Made by a program: the position numbers and the translations under genes
Notes under the pieces: generated by a model
The model's database searches: none
Seen by the model: the letters and a program-made list of their open reading frames with translations, nothing else
Told to the model about the DNA's origin: nothing
Shown here: in pieces, positions 1-10,500 of the stretch
Layout: the number at the start of each line of letters is the position of its first letter
Numbering within the stretch: the stretch's first letter is position 1
Assembly: GCA_035772785.1 (NCBI GenBank)
Contig: JAOCPU010000009.1
Span: 744,001 to 808,000 of the forward strand
Direction of reading: 5' to 3'
Length of the DNA stretch: 64,000 bases
From: Phlebiopsis flavidoalba
Lineage: Eukaryota; Basidiomycota; Agaricomycetes; Polyporales; Phanerochaetaceae

Positions 1-1163
1 TACCGCTACCGAGGGATCGCACTTTATTTCTGCGCGCGCCGTTCGAGCGTATCGCTCCCGAATCCTCTCGATCATTCTTATGCGAAGCTTGACGCGCCGC
101 CACAATGGTCCCCGTTGTACCGATATGCCGTACACTTAACGAAGAAGCTTCGCAACAGGCCGTGACTTGACAATACTATTCTCTAACCCCGATCTTCCTC
201 ATATTTTACGATCATCATGTGAGTGTCAGTATGTGCAATCTGCCACTCACCACTGATCGAAACATGGCCAATTATCCGATGTAATAGCCCATCATCGTCA
301 TGGGCCCCACCCATCGCTGTACCGATAGCACAGGTAACAGATGCTCAAACCCGCGGGGTCGCAGGAGGGCGGAGTAACCATGCTAGTCGCGTGTCAATCA
401 CTCCTTAATCGGACCGAATACCAAATTCGTACGTTTGTCTCGGCCGTCCTTAAATCCTTTCTTCCCGTCCGAGACCGCGCCAACCTGGGTCCTAGATGCG
501 TATCTCACTTTCGTCCGAGTATAGCTTTTGAAAGCAGCTCAGACGCTGATGTTTCATGTGATCGTCCTCAACGTTTGTTCTTCTGTCGCCAAACTAACAT
601 ACATACAAGCTCTATGGCCTCTCACGAGGCCTGTAGGACCCTGCAGACCACTTTGAGGCCGCACGTCCAACTTCTGGCTCAACGGCGGATACTATCAGCG
701 TCAAGCGTCCAATAGGCATCTGGGCCTCCCGTGGTGCGGTACTCGGGATCTTGAGCTGACCTGACTGATGGCAGCCTCTACGCACATGGCTATGGGTCAT
801 GGGCAGGGACAAACCCACGTTGGAGCAGAGGTGAGGCCATGCATTGCATTACCTCCGCCACGCTCAGCTTTCGAACGCTTCCGCGCGTGATCCTTGCCCT
901 CAGACTATCGTTTGTCGTCGGTTCTCTGGACCAATCGACCCCATATGGGTGTCTGACTCGTTGCCAACGGACAGACGACCATCTATTGATGATGCCCAAT
1001 CTAGCTCTGCTAGCTCGAGTTGGCGATGATGCGCTCCTGACAACTCGGGCGAACCTCATGACAGGAAGCCGGAAAGTACATGCATATAAAGGGCAAGACT
1101 TGTGTGCAGAATGCCCAGGCAGCTATCCTGCATACTCCCTCATCCCCCACGAAATACCTCACC
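1..1163. other. No gene recognised upstream of GH16
   Basis: I recognise no protein family in this stretch. Several open frames of 60 to 235 codons exist on both strands, and the longest (839-1546, +) runs through the true first exons of the GH16 gene in another frame, so it is a shadow. The last 100 bases hold the likely GH16 promoter. Confidence 0.5.
1084..1091 (+). promoter_or_regulatory. TATA box of GH16 gene
   Basis: The string ATATAAAG lies about 75-80 bp before the ATG at 1164. This is a usual TATA spacing for a strongly expressed fungal gene. It is called on sequence match and position only. Confidence 0.5.
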
Positions 1164-2564
1164 ATGCGCTCCACTGCTCTCATCCTCGCTGCCACCGCGC
1201 TTGCCCCCACTGCGCTCGCTGCCACCTACAAGCTCGCGGACAATTATGTTGGCTCTTCCTTCCTCAGCTCTTTCTCTTTCGAGGCCATTGCCGACCCCAC
1301 ACATGGACGAGTGTACGCCGTTCTTCCGTGCTCTGTTGCGGTCCGCTCATTCTTCTACGCAGAAACTACGTCGACCAAGCGACGGCGGCATCGAAGAACT
1401 TGACTTACGCTCACGGCAACACGTTCATTCTTCGCGCCGATGACACCTCTGTGTTGAGTGCAAGCGGTCCTGGACGCGATAGTGTTCGCATTCGCAGTCT
1501 CAAGACTTACACTACGCACGTATCTGTGTGCGTCTCTGTTCCATAAAATTTCAGTCAGAACGTTTCCGACGTTTCATGATTTTTTAGCTTCGATGTCCGG
1601 CACATGCCTCAGGGCTGTGGAACGTGGCCCGCCGCATGGGAGACGGATGAGGGTGACTGGCCGAACGGTGGCAAGTCGACATCGTAAGTGTGCAACTCGG
1701 TCATATGTTATTATCCTGACGGGCGCGCTACGAACATTTTTCTCTTGATCGTCTCTTTTTGTCTTTATCTCAAAGTGAGTGTTCTGGTCCTCGGTGGCAA
1801 CACTCAACTGACTCCGGAAGGCCTTCTTGTTCGTTTCAGGGATCGAAGGTGTTAACGACCAATCGCCTAACGTATGACGCTCCACACTAGTGCCAACTGT
1901 GCCATGCCCGCTAGCCGCTCCATGACCGGCACGGCCACCGTCAACAACTGCGACGTCAACACCGACGGTAACACCGGCTGCGGCGTGCAAGCACCCACCG
2001 CGAGTAGCTACGGCCCTTCGTTCAATGCCATTGGCGGCTGGGCTTCTACGCGATGGAGCGCACCACCAGCTTTATCTAAGGTCTGGTTCTTCCCCCGTAA
2101 CGGAGGAGGCATTCCGAGCGACTTGAGGACTCCGGCGCCTCCAGCATCAACACCGATAACTAGGGTCCGTCTCTGCCATGCTGCTGCTGGCGCTGAATTC
2201 CACTGATGCCGGCGCCGCAGGGGCTACTTCTACCGCGTTCTTCCCGAACACCGACTGCGACATTAACTCACACTTCGATGCTAACAACGATCATCATTGA
2301 ACTTGACCTTCTGTGAGTGCGTATCTGCCACTGATGGTTGAGGTTCTACTGACAAATGGCATTGCAGCGGCGGGTGACTGGGCTGGCCAGGATTCCATCT
2401 TCAACGGCGCTGGCTTCGCCTGGCACTTGCAATGGTGAGGCGCTCACATTTCTTCTAATAGTGATTCTTCTTAACGCTCTCAATTCCAGACTATGTCAAC
2501 AACAACCCCGGCCGCATTCACTAACGCCGTACTGGGACTTGCGGCGGTGCGCGTGTACGAATAG
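1164..2564 (+). CDS. GH16 endo-1,3(4)-beta-glucanase, secreted
   Basis: Secreted family 16 glycoside hydrolase expected to cleave beta-1,3/1,4-glucans in fungal or plant walls. The ATG at 1164 opens an Ala/Leu-rich signal peptide (MRSTALILAATALAPTALA). Next come TYKLADNYVGSSF and FEAIADPTHGRV, an intron from about 1312 to 1363, then YVDQATAASKNLTYAHGN and a Trp/Gly-rich run around MPQGCGTWPA. The catalytic E-V-D-I-x-E segment falls at about 1667-1683 and resumes after an intron near 1840 (EGVND). Later blocks include NCDVNTDGNTGCGVQAP and FFPNTDCDIN, and the protein ends AAVRVYE at 2564. The first catalytic Glu codon has lost one base, and TAG at 2161 stands where the family has Trp (TGG). 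Both fit the sequence-quality problem seen window-wide. The family call is firm; the splice sites around 1683-1840 are not. Confidence 0.88.
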
Positions 2565-3036
2565 ATATAAAGTGCATAAAAAAGAGAGATGTTAGAGATC
2601 ATTGAAATTGAGGAGCTGTCTGCACATCCGCCCGCTTCCCGACTATTTATTCACACTGTGTGTGCTGTAACTAGCTGTATCACGGATTGTATTGTTGTCA
2701 GATGTGTCACATTGTAGCTTTGCGTCATGTTGCATACGAGCTATGCCATACCCCGTTCCGAATCCACACGTTCCGAGATGCATATTCGTGATGACGCTTG
2801 ATCCGTCACATGTGGGCTTGATAACATATTTATCCCCGTGTGCCGCCCTGCGAATGGTACCCATGCCGTTATGATTCGACAAAAAAATCTCAGGAATACA
2901 ATCATGCCGCATTGGCCCCATTCAAGGAAGCAGCCACGGCGTGAAATCGAAGGCGAGGCGTTGGCAGTGTATGTCCGCCTGAGCAGCAGCCTAGTACCTG
3001 CGAGAGTTGCCCCCCAGAGGCTAGACATGGTACACA

Positions 3037-4650
3037 TCAGAATGTAGGGAACCAGAACAAAATTTCGTAGTCTTGGTCCCCCACTAGCGGAGGCATCAGT
3101 CAGGATGGACTCCATACGCCATGCGTAGCGGAAGTAGAGAACCTGGACTCACATGGGGCGTCAGCTATTACGGGATCACTTGCCAATACAACCAAGGAAA
3201 GCCCAGCGGGCCGTAATTTGGCTGGCCCATGCCTTGATAGTTGGCATTACGCTTGAGAAGATGACAGCACGCTAGACCGCTAGGGGCAGTTGTTGTTTTC
3301 CGTCGTATAAATCAGCATGCACCCCTGGGCAAGCGGATCATTAGTTTGAAAAGCAGGATGCGATGAGGACGTATGACACATACCACTCCTCCATGAGCAG
3401 CTTCTTCCCTGCTGCTTGGGCACGTTGGACATAGGCTTCTGAATCGCGGAAGTCGCGTAGTCACCGGTGCCATAGGCGTGGATGGAGATGGCATCGAGTG
3501 CGCTGCAAGTAAGCCAATCTGGCTGCACAGACTCGTCCATCTCAAGACTCGCCGCCATGTGATGACTGGGGAATATCTATGGCAGATAGTATCAGCAATC
3601 CGCGAAGTAATCCATGGAGACTCAATCGTACACCAGTGTTCCCGTCCAGAGTGTTCTTGATCGTTGTAGCTCTGTCACACTGCCTGATGAACGAACCGTC
3701 AATATAAGTCTCAGCGATGTGCTGCGAAGAAATTATCCCACCATTGCTGATGATCTTCAATGTAAGATTGTCCCTCAAAAATGCTCCTTGGTTATTGGTC
3801 AGACATAATCAATATCGTACAACACCCACCTTTCCAATCATAGCTCTTCGTTCTCGGCCTCAAACGCGAAGATATAATTGTTGAGCTCCTTCCAGGCTTT
3901 CCCTAGCTTGCTGTTGACATGGTTCATGATGTATTCAAGTCGGTAATCAAGTGAAGCTTGTTGTGGCCAGCTCTGCTCGTAGAAAATATCCGGTACCGAA
4001 TTCTGCTCCGTAGACGTCTCCACCAGCAAGAGCATTGAAGCTTGTGCATGGATATGATGAGCTCTTGAAAGGGCATACTGGGGAATAAGTGACCTGTCCA
4101 ATTGCTACCAAACAACATTCTCACCTTGATACCGTACGAGTTAGCCTCGATCATCCACAATTCATCTATGAGATTTAGAATCGTAGGATCGTAAACAAGA
4201 CTGCACGCCATTGCAAAATCTGACTTGGGTTCCACATCGGGGAACGGGGGTGATCGTGGTACCCTGACATGGACCATCAGTTAATTATCTCGGAAAGAGA
4301 CGGCCAATTAATACCTTCAGATCCGTTTCGGATTGACCGTTGATCCATACGCGCAACACTTTCATTTTCGCGCTCTGCATACCTCTGGCAGGAGCCGGTA
4401 AGCACGATGAAGAGCACATAGAATAGTGCCCTCACAATAAACATACTTGAACACCGGGTCCCCCCCCTCTTTGTGCGGTCGCCAGAGCTGAGGCCAGCCG
4501 CACATAATACAAGTTATGACCAGCGAAAGACCCGTTGGGCAGCTCTGGGCGAGCGGTGCATAGATTGCGTCCCGACCAGTGGCTTGGCAAGCAGATGGAA
4601 CATGGTGACCCCCAACCCCCCCCCAGCTAAGTGACCTGTTCAACAGCATG
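3037..4650 (-). CDS. GH5-like (mannanase/cellulase superfamily) hydrolase
   Basis: TIM-barrel glycoside hydrolase of the fungal GH5-like group; the substrate is unknown. Read 5' to 3' on the minus strand, the blocks are KMKVLRVWINGQSETDLK (about 4375-4320), then DPTILNLIDE and EANSYGIKV (about 4170-4125). They continue with IMNHVNSKLGKAWKELNNY and FAFEAENE (about 3930-3845), ALDAISIHAYGTGDY (about 3505-3450), NYGPLGFPWLYWQV (about 3220-3165) and DQDYEI near the end. The Asn-Glu of AENE is the expected acid/base site, and WYWQ-type residues line such active sites. The start is the ATG at 4648-4650, about 48 bp after a TATATAAG box. The first 250 bases are poorly preserved, so signal peptide and start are tentative. 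Several frame breaks are present. The stop at 3037-3039 is the first in the last good frame. Confidence 0.75.
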
Positions 4651-4697
4651 TTGGAGGACAAGTGATACCTCGGTTCGAAGCGGAAGCAGAATTGACC

Positions 4698-4705
4698 CTT
4701 ATATA
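4698..4705 (-). promoter_or_regulatory. TATA box of GH5-like gene
   Basis: TATATAAG on the minus strand lies about 48 bp before the chosen ATG at 4650. It supports transcription to the left and a start in this area. Confidence 0.45.
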
Positions 4706-4719
4706 CGGAAGCTTAGCGT

Positions 4720-5753
4720 GATGATGATTGGGCACCGGTGACGGTCTATCGTGAAAAGCAAAGTATGGGCGGTCGGGTCACGAAAGAAAAGAATTGATGG
4801 GAGAGGTCAGAGGGACACCAGGACAGATGTCCAGGCTACGCATGGATTTTAGGCGTGCGGCCCTCAACTCAGAGTGTGTCTTAGCCCGGGAGCCGAGATC
4901 GAGTGGCCTTTGCGAGAGTTTAGGTACTTAAACATTGTTCGGAAAGCTTCAGTCCTTGAATCAGAAGTTTGTGTCGCCCCTAGGAATTGTAAGCCACCGT
5001 GACATCTAGTTCATCAAAAATATGCATCACGATCACTTGGACCCTGTCGCCCTGTGGGAACACATATGATAATCACGCAGAGGTAGCTTTCACCATCGCG
5101 GGAGGGTGCAAGGCGTTCGGAGTAAGTTCGAGGTGTATCATGTATCTGTCTGCGTGTCCCCCAATCAGATCCGCACAAAGTCACGATTCTGGACAGCGAA
5201 TTCAGGAGCGGTATTCCTGAAGCTGTTGACACGTCAAAATTCAAGTGCCCTCTGAGCACTCTACAAGCGAGAAAGATAGGCTTGTTGTTGCGTAGAGGTC
5301 TAGCGATGCAAGGGTCAGAGCATGTTGAATGCCGGTGCCACCATGACGACCCTGCATGTGGCTGTAGGTGGCTGTCAGTTACCGAGCTGCTGAGAGCCAC
5401 ACCGTAACGTACGCAGAAGACTTTCTACCACATGTATAGCTACCCCCTCAATGCATATGGTACGAGGTGTCAGTAACAAGGATGCGGAAGTGAGAAGATG
5501 ATGATATACAAAAATCCGGTGATCCGAATAAAACCCTCTTACCGTCCTTAAATTGTGGTCATTGATGTTGGAATTGGGCCAAAATAAGCCTACAAAAGGG
5601 CGGCTTTTCGGGCACAATTTACGCCATCAGAACGCGTCCGGCTAGACCGTGCCAGCAGCTGTGATGGGGGTAACTAGATGGCCAAGATTGGCAGGTTTCG
5701 TATTCATCGCTTGCGCCTCTCTGCGCAGTTGTCTGACCAAATCGCCCACGGAC
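4720..5753. other. Unresolved interval, no family recognised
   Basis: It lies between the GH5-like promoter and the Rossmann-fold gene. Minus-strand open frames at 5014-5400 and 5375-5617 are the longest, and I cannot connect them to any family. Given the frame breaks nearby, a small gene here cannot be excluded. Confidence 0.3.
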
Positions 5754-6478
5754 ATGAAGGTTCTTATCCTAAGGTGCTACGGGTCCCTGTGGCATTCTTA
5801 TGATACAAGAAGCCCTCGAAGCTCAACATGATCTTGTCCTCCTCGTTCGCTCTCCTAAAGGAAACTACCCGAATGGTCAACCACTCGCACTCTTCTGTAA
5901 CCGTCGTCGAGGGGCAGCTGACACCGACGCCGAGCTCATAGATAGGACTGTGTCCCGGGAATGAACGCTAACAGTTCTCTCCGCCCCTTTGGACCACCAT
6001 AGTTACGGTCACCAGCGGCTTAACCTACTCTATTCCCACAAACCCCCCTCGCGACAACCACCCAAAGAGCCGCGTACATCCCTCGTGATCGAGGCCATGA
6101 AGAAGCATGGAGGTCAAGCGTCTCATTCTGCTTGGTACATCGGCGAGCATGAAGGACGAAGCACGATAAAATTTAGCGCTATCTTTGCAACCCTCGTCAC
6201 CGGCGTTGCGGTTTTCGCACACAACGCGACGCGTACCGCGATGTGGTCGCCATCGGTGAAGCCGTTCGCGCGCAAGGAGACAGCCTCGGATTGGACTATC
6301 GTCCGTGTTCCTGTGCTTACAAGCGATCACGAAAAAGGAGGCAGTAGCGGGCTACATTGGATGGAGGGACACGTGAAAACCCAAGCTTTCCAGAGCAGGG
6401 CTTCGCTTCGTTTGTATACTGAAGGAACTGGAGAGGGGAGAGTGGCTATGCAAGGCACCGCTCATATCTGCTCCGTGA
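5754..6478 (+). CDS. NAD(P)-binding Rossmann protein, NmrA/atypical SDR-like
   Basis: A soluble NAD(P)H-binding protein of about 230 residues in the atypical short-chain dehydrogenase group; the substrate is unknown. The ATG at 5754 begins MKVLIL followed, after a frame break, by the ATG-P glycine-rich turn of the Rossmann fold. Later segments are ALEAQHDLVLLVRSP, VVEGQLTDTDA, NSSLRPFGPP, KKHGGQASHSAW (Val-Lys-Arg-Leu-Ile-Leu in the shifted frame), AIFATLVTGVAVFAHN and DWTIVRVPVLT. The end reads LKELERGEWLCKAPLISAP and stops at 6476-6478, matching the usual 'GEWVGKAPVIS' tail of this group. No introns are obvious. At least five indels break the frame. Confidence 0.8.
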
Positions 6479-7065
6479 TTCGAAGCATACTTCTAATAAT
6501 GACAACAATACCGGTATGTGCTCATGGGTACTTGGCTATCATCGTACATTTCGCTCATGTCGTACCATCGAACGACCCGCCGCCAGGTGCATATGCTCTT
6601 ATGCTCTTCAATTGAACACGCATACACACACATTTCAAGCTCAAGGAGTTGTTGAACCATGCCGTGCCGCAATGGAACAGGCTCCCGTCGCCCATGCGGA
6701 GGTGTAGATGATCATTTCCATTTTCTCACCGAGCTGCACGAGTTTACAATCAACCAATCTTGTCAGCTGGTAAGTAATTACAATTCGCATAGAGCTGATA
6801 GGACGAGGATACTCTAAATGGCGAGAACTTCAATGTTTTGATCGCGGTTTACGGGGTTTACCCCCACGCCTGATTGTCGTCCTCGAGGTCTTCGGCCTGA
6901 ATAAGGCTATGAGCATGCCTCTAGCCCAATAGTGAAGGGCGTGAACTTACGATCAAGCCTAGCCCTGACGTTGTATCACCTGCGAGAGTGTTCTGAAGTG
7001 ATAGACGTGACGACATACTCGACTATCGTTTTATTAGACGTCGCCGTCATTCTACAGGACGAAAC
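6479..7065. other. No gene recognised
   Basis: This is the 3' flank of the Rossmann gene and perhaps the end of the minus-strand gene to the right. It shows only short open frames and no repeat or RNA that I can recognise. Confidence 0.3.
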
Positions 7066-8120
7066 TCACGAGGTCAACAGTTGACGATAGTGTTGAGCTT
7101 GAGAGGCTCGACGTGCTGGAGGTACTGGAAGCGCTCGATGAACGGGATATAGGTGACGTCTGAATGTCACGGTCAGATTCGTTCCGTTAAAGACCATGAG
7201 ATGACATACTGGCGAGGATTGGGATGATTTCGAAACGAATGAAAACTCTTCATATTGAGCAGGTGAGAGAACGAAGAGAGGCGAAACTAGGTGGCTTGCG
7301 CTTAACGGCAAATGGCTTTATATAAACCTTCTGGCCTTCGCAATACGCATTGTGGGACACGCAATGGAACATGCGCCCGTCAGCGTAGCGTTAGACTTCC
7401 CCCTCTTGTTTGTTATCAGACCACGGACTTAGACAGCAGAAGCTACCCAAACCAGAGCTGATGTACTCACAGTTCATCCTGATGGCGCCGTGAACCTACA
7501 GCGCGCTGACAGATATCACGGCGGCGCAACGTGACCCTTGGGCATCCACGCCCGTGCAGAGCACGTCAGGAGGCAGGGCAAATCGGCAGGACAGGGCTTC
7601 CAGCGGCCTTCACAACACGTCCATGAAGCGCGAGTATGCACGCCCCAGGTAAGGCCGCGGCCACATCGCGCGGGGTGTTCCCCCAAGTCAAGCGCGAGTC
7701 ATGGAAGAGACGGCTGTCCCCTTCGCTCACACCAAATATGCGATGCGTTGTCCAGAGTGGCCGGTGCGCGAACACGTGCGCCGGGCTGAAGACCAAGATG
7801 TCGAGGTTTTCGCACGGGAGTGGTGTCTTGAGGATAATGGCGTTTCTGTTCCTGGACCTTCTCGTTAGCTGCGTTCCTGTGGGGGCCGACCTCATGCGGA
7901 GGCGGGCGCTTCTGACTGTTGATACAGACTTACAGAAGCCCTTGAAGTGTGCGCAGTCGCATCCAAATCGACGCTTGGTAGAGATAGATGTCCAGTAGTT
8001 TCACATCATACGGAGGTCTATGCTTGGAAGCAGGCGTGAACGGGCCACCGTCATGATTCCAGAAGGATTCAAGGCGGGGTAGCAGTGGTGTCATCTCAGT
8101 CGAATCATGCTCCCCTAGTG
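7066..8120 (-). CDS. Unidentified gene, minus strand (fragmentary)
   Basis: I do not recognise this gene. Coding-like minus-strand segments are FWNHDGGPFTPASKHRPPYD and LLDIYLYQASIWMRLRTLQG (about 8060-7945), ENLDILVFSPAHVFAH (about 7800-7755), and YEEFSFVSKSSQSSPVCHLM followed by VFNGTNLTVTF (about 7265-7165). A further segment, TYIPFIERFQYLQH, lies near 7140. That last string resembles the C-terminal helix of glutathione S-transferase-like proteins, but this is too weak to call. The segments are in different frames. They may be exons of one gene lying tail-to-tail with the Rossmann gene and co-oriented with the carrier gene upstream. Confidence 0.3.
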
Positions 8121-8392
8121 CAATATATGAGTCGGCACAAGCTTAACGCCGCTGACAGTTGAGCTCACCTTCATTCTTGTGGCCGAACGCCTGAGATTAT
8201 CACGTTTTAGTGTACAAAACCTCAGTAAAGGTGGCTTCAATACTGGAGAAGGCGGAGAGATAGCTATAATTGTCCGAAATAACTTGTGCGTGAGGATAGC
8301 GTTATACATTAGGCACATGCGTGCAACGATGGATGATAAAGATAGAAAGAGAATCCCCGAGACTCTAGGAAAGAATAATCTATGAGGTCGTA

Positions 8393-9928
8393 TCATACCT
8401 CTAGGGAGAATAGTTCTTGTCTGGGCGCAACATAGTGAACGTCACGGGTCATGATGACACAGGGAAAAGGGTTCTCCAGCCTTTTTTTAAGTTGCTGTAT
8501 GCCAGATGTGAGGTTGCATAGACCCGCATGGACAGGGCACAGAGAACGCACCTCAAAGAACACAAACATGAGTACCGTGTTTGGACCGAGGCGAATGAAG
8601 GCGGGTGTCCATCCCTTAAAGAGAAACTTAGGCCCCCTCGTCTCGCAAAGAGCGTGTCAACACCTCAAGTGATGATTGGCTGGAGGGACTGTCGGAATGG
8701 GTCAGCAAGCGATGTGAGCATGCCCGCATGTCTGACTCACGGCGGACATGAGGCGCGACCTAAGTACATCAGCCGGAGCGCACACAGCTGCAGTGTCGTT
8801 AGCATAGGGCTCAACCAATGGCCAACCTAGACCCACTTTGTGGCGACTGTTCCTGCTAAACAACTAGAACAGTGTGACAGAGTAGGTGTAGTCTCGGAAA
8901 CTGATAGTTTATTACAGGCATTGGGTGGGAAAGGAGTGTAGTCTTGATATAGTCGTATCTAGGGATGCATTTAGCAACGGATGCTGCATAAATAGATGCA
9001 TGCACTCACGATCCTACTTGTGATGCCTACGGAAAGTTAGTGTTTGCAAATATAGATGATGAGCACGCGTGTACTTACGTTCATGAGGACAGCTCGTGTC
9101 TGCAGGACGATTTAGGGTGCTGTCGAGGTTGCAAGTGAAGGTTTGACGCACCGTGTTCGCACCTAAGCCCCCCGGTCAGACCCTTGAGGCCCTCGGCTTT
9201 CACGAGACTGATGAGACCAGTGAGCGCATTCGAGTAGCGGTATCGTTGCTCAACTGGCTTGATGGAGTCGCTTGTCATCCGCACCAGGATAATGTCTGGC
9301 CTGCTATGAGCTAGATGCTGTAAGACCCTCAGTTGACGCACCTGCGGGGTTTCCAGCAACTCCTCCCGCTCCGCCTGCTACCATGGCACCTATCAGTAAC
9401 GCCCCGGTAGAGGGTTTCCCGCTCTTGGACAACGTCTCTTTGATTTTTTCGTAGACACCGAGACGCGTTAGCGAGTAGGTCATCTGGCGAAGGATAGAAG
9501 CTGTGAGGCCGCGTGTACAGGCTGCGAAAACCCTCTCTCGATACTGTAATTCGAATGACGGAGAACATGGACGGCGGCGGCGGCGCCGGGTGCCGGCTTC
9601 AGAGTTTGCAGTCGTCTATAGAGCGGCTTAGGCAAATCATGAGGCAAACAAGTGGATTCCTACACTTTAGTTAGGTCCAGAGGGTGTGTGCAAGCAGCAG
9701 CAACTGTCAGGTTTGCCATTCAGTTTCATAGTTACCACAAGCATGAGCAGACACAAGCTTACGAGAGCCTCCGACACCTTCAGTCCCGGTATAATTGAGT
9801 ATCGCACGACACTGGAGACATTCAAAGACTGACCTCCGAGCCTATGATATCACGCTCTCAGGATTGGTTGCAACATTCGAGCATGCATGCTCACCCAGAA
9901 CGGATACGTTTGCTGCTTTTGAGGCCAT
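8393..9928 (-). CDS. DIC1: Mitochondrial dicarboxylate-type carrier (DIC1-like)
   Basis: Inner-membrane solute carrier of the mitochondrial carrier family, closest in remembered pattern to the fungal dicarboxylate carrier. The minus-strand ATG at 9926-9928 gives MASKAANVSVLG. A later exon has FWLGG-like sequence and the repeat signature HPLDLTKV (near 9680). Then come RLQTLKPAPG and SMFSVIRITVSREGFRSLYT (about 9570-9510), the second repeat region with NPADIILVRM (P-x-D-x-x-x-x-R, about 9300) and DSIKPVEQRYRYSNALTG. After these come EGLKGLTGGLGAN and the third repeat CAPADVLRSRLMSA (about 8740). The end is GPKFLFKGWTPAFIRLGPNT with VLMFVFFE (about 8630-8555), then a last exon read as QLKKRLENPFP to a stop at 8393. 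All three Px[DE]xx[KR] motifs are present. The start is divergent from SUB2. Substrate assignment is inference. Confidence 0.85.
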
Positions 9929-10500
9929 GGCTGACGTAGTTTGCGGCTAGATGAATCTACCTGATGGGTTAGAGAGGTAGAGCTTGTTTTTATCTGCGCC
10001 TGGTCGTTTTATAGTGGAGGTACATGCTGCTAGCCTGACCGCGGTCGTCGTAGACGGTGCTGAGCGGCCATCAGGACTGCCGAGACGCGCCGCATTTCTG
10101 GCCCGAGAGACGTAGGAAGGCGGGGGCATTGCGCCACACCACACGAGCTGAAGATGGTGATATACTGCGAGGCGAGCTGGTATATTTCTGGACGAGGCTG
10201 CGTCGGACACGGCGTGTGGTCCCTAATTCAGTCCAAGACTCTATTAACCAGCAGAGGCAATCCGGCGCCTGTCACGCTCACGCCCGTAACGGCGGTGACT
10301 GGACCACAAAGGGAACGCCCATGCCGGCCCCGGCCGGACAGGCCCGTGCGCATTGGGTTTCAGTTTCCACGCGTCCGCGTCCGCCTTTTTCTCCCACCAC
10401 CACTGCCTTTGTCTCCACTCTACGTGTCTGGCTTGTTCAACCTTTCGATCGACCACCAGCCCCCACGGCAAGTTCATCCAGTAGCACCTATTACATTAAA
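9929..10500. promoter_or_regulatory. Divergent promoter, carrier gene / SUB2
   Basis: These 572 bases separate two divergent start codons. A pyrimidine-rich run (TTTTTCTCCCACCACCACTG, about 10385-10404) precedes SUB2, as is common at fungal housekeeping start sites. Open frames across it on both strands (9947-10210 and 10244-10477, both -) match nothing I know. Confidence 0.5.

Noticed and set aside
839..1546. 235-codon plus-strand frame
   Set aside because: It overlaps the GH16 signal peptide and first exons in a different frame and shows no similarity to any protein.
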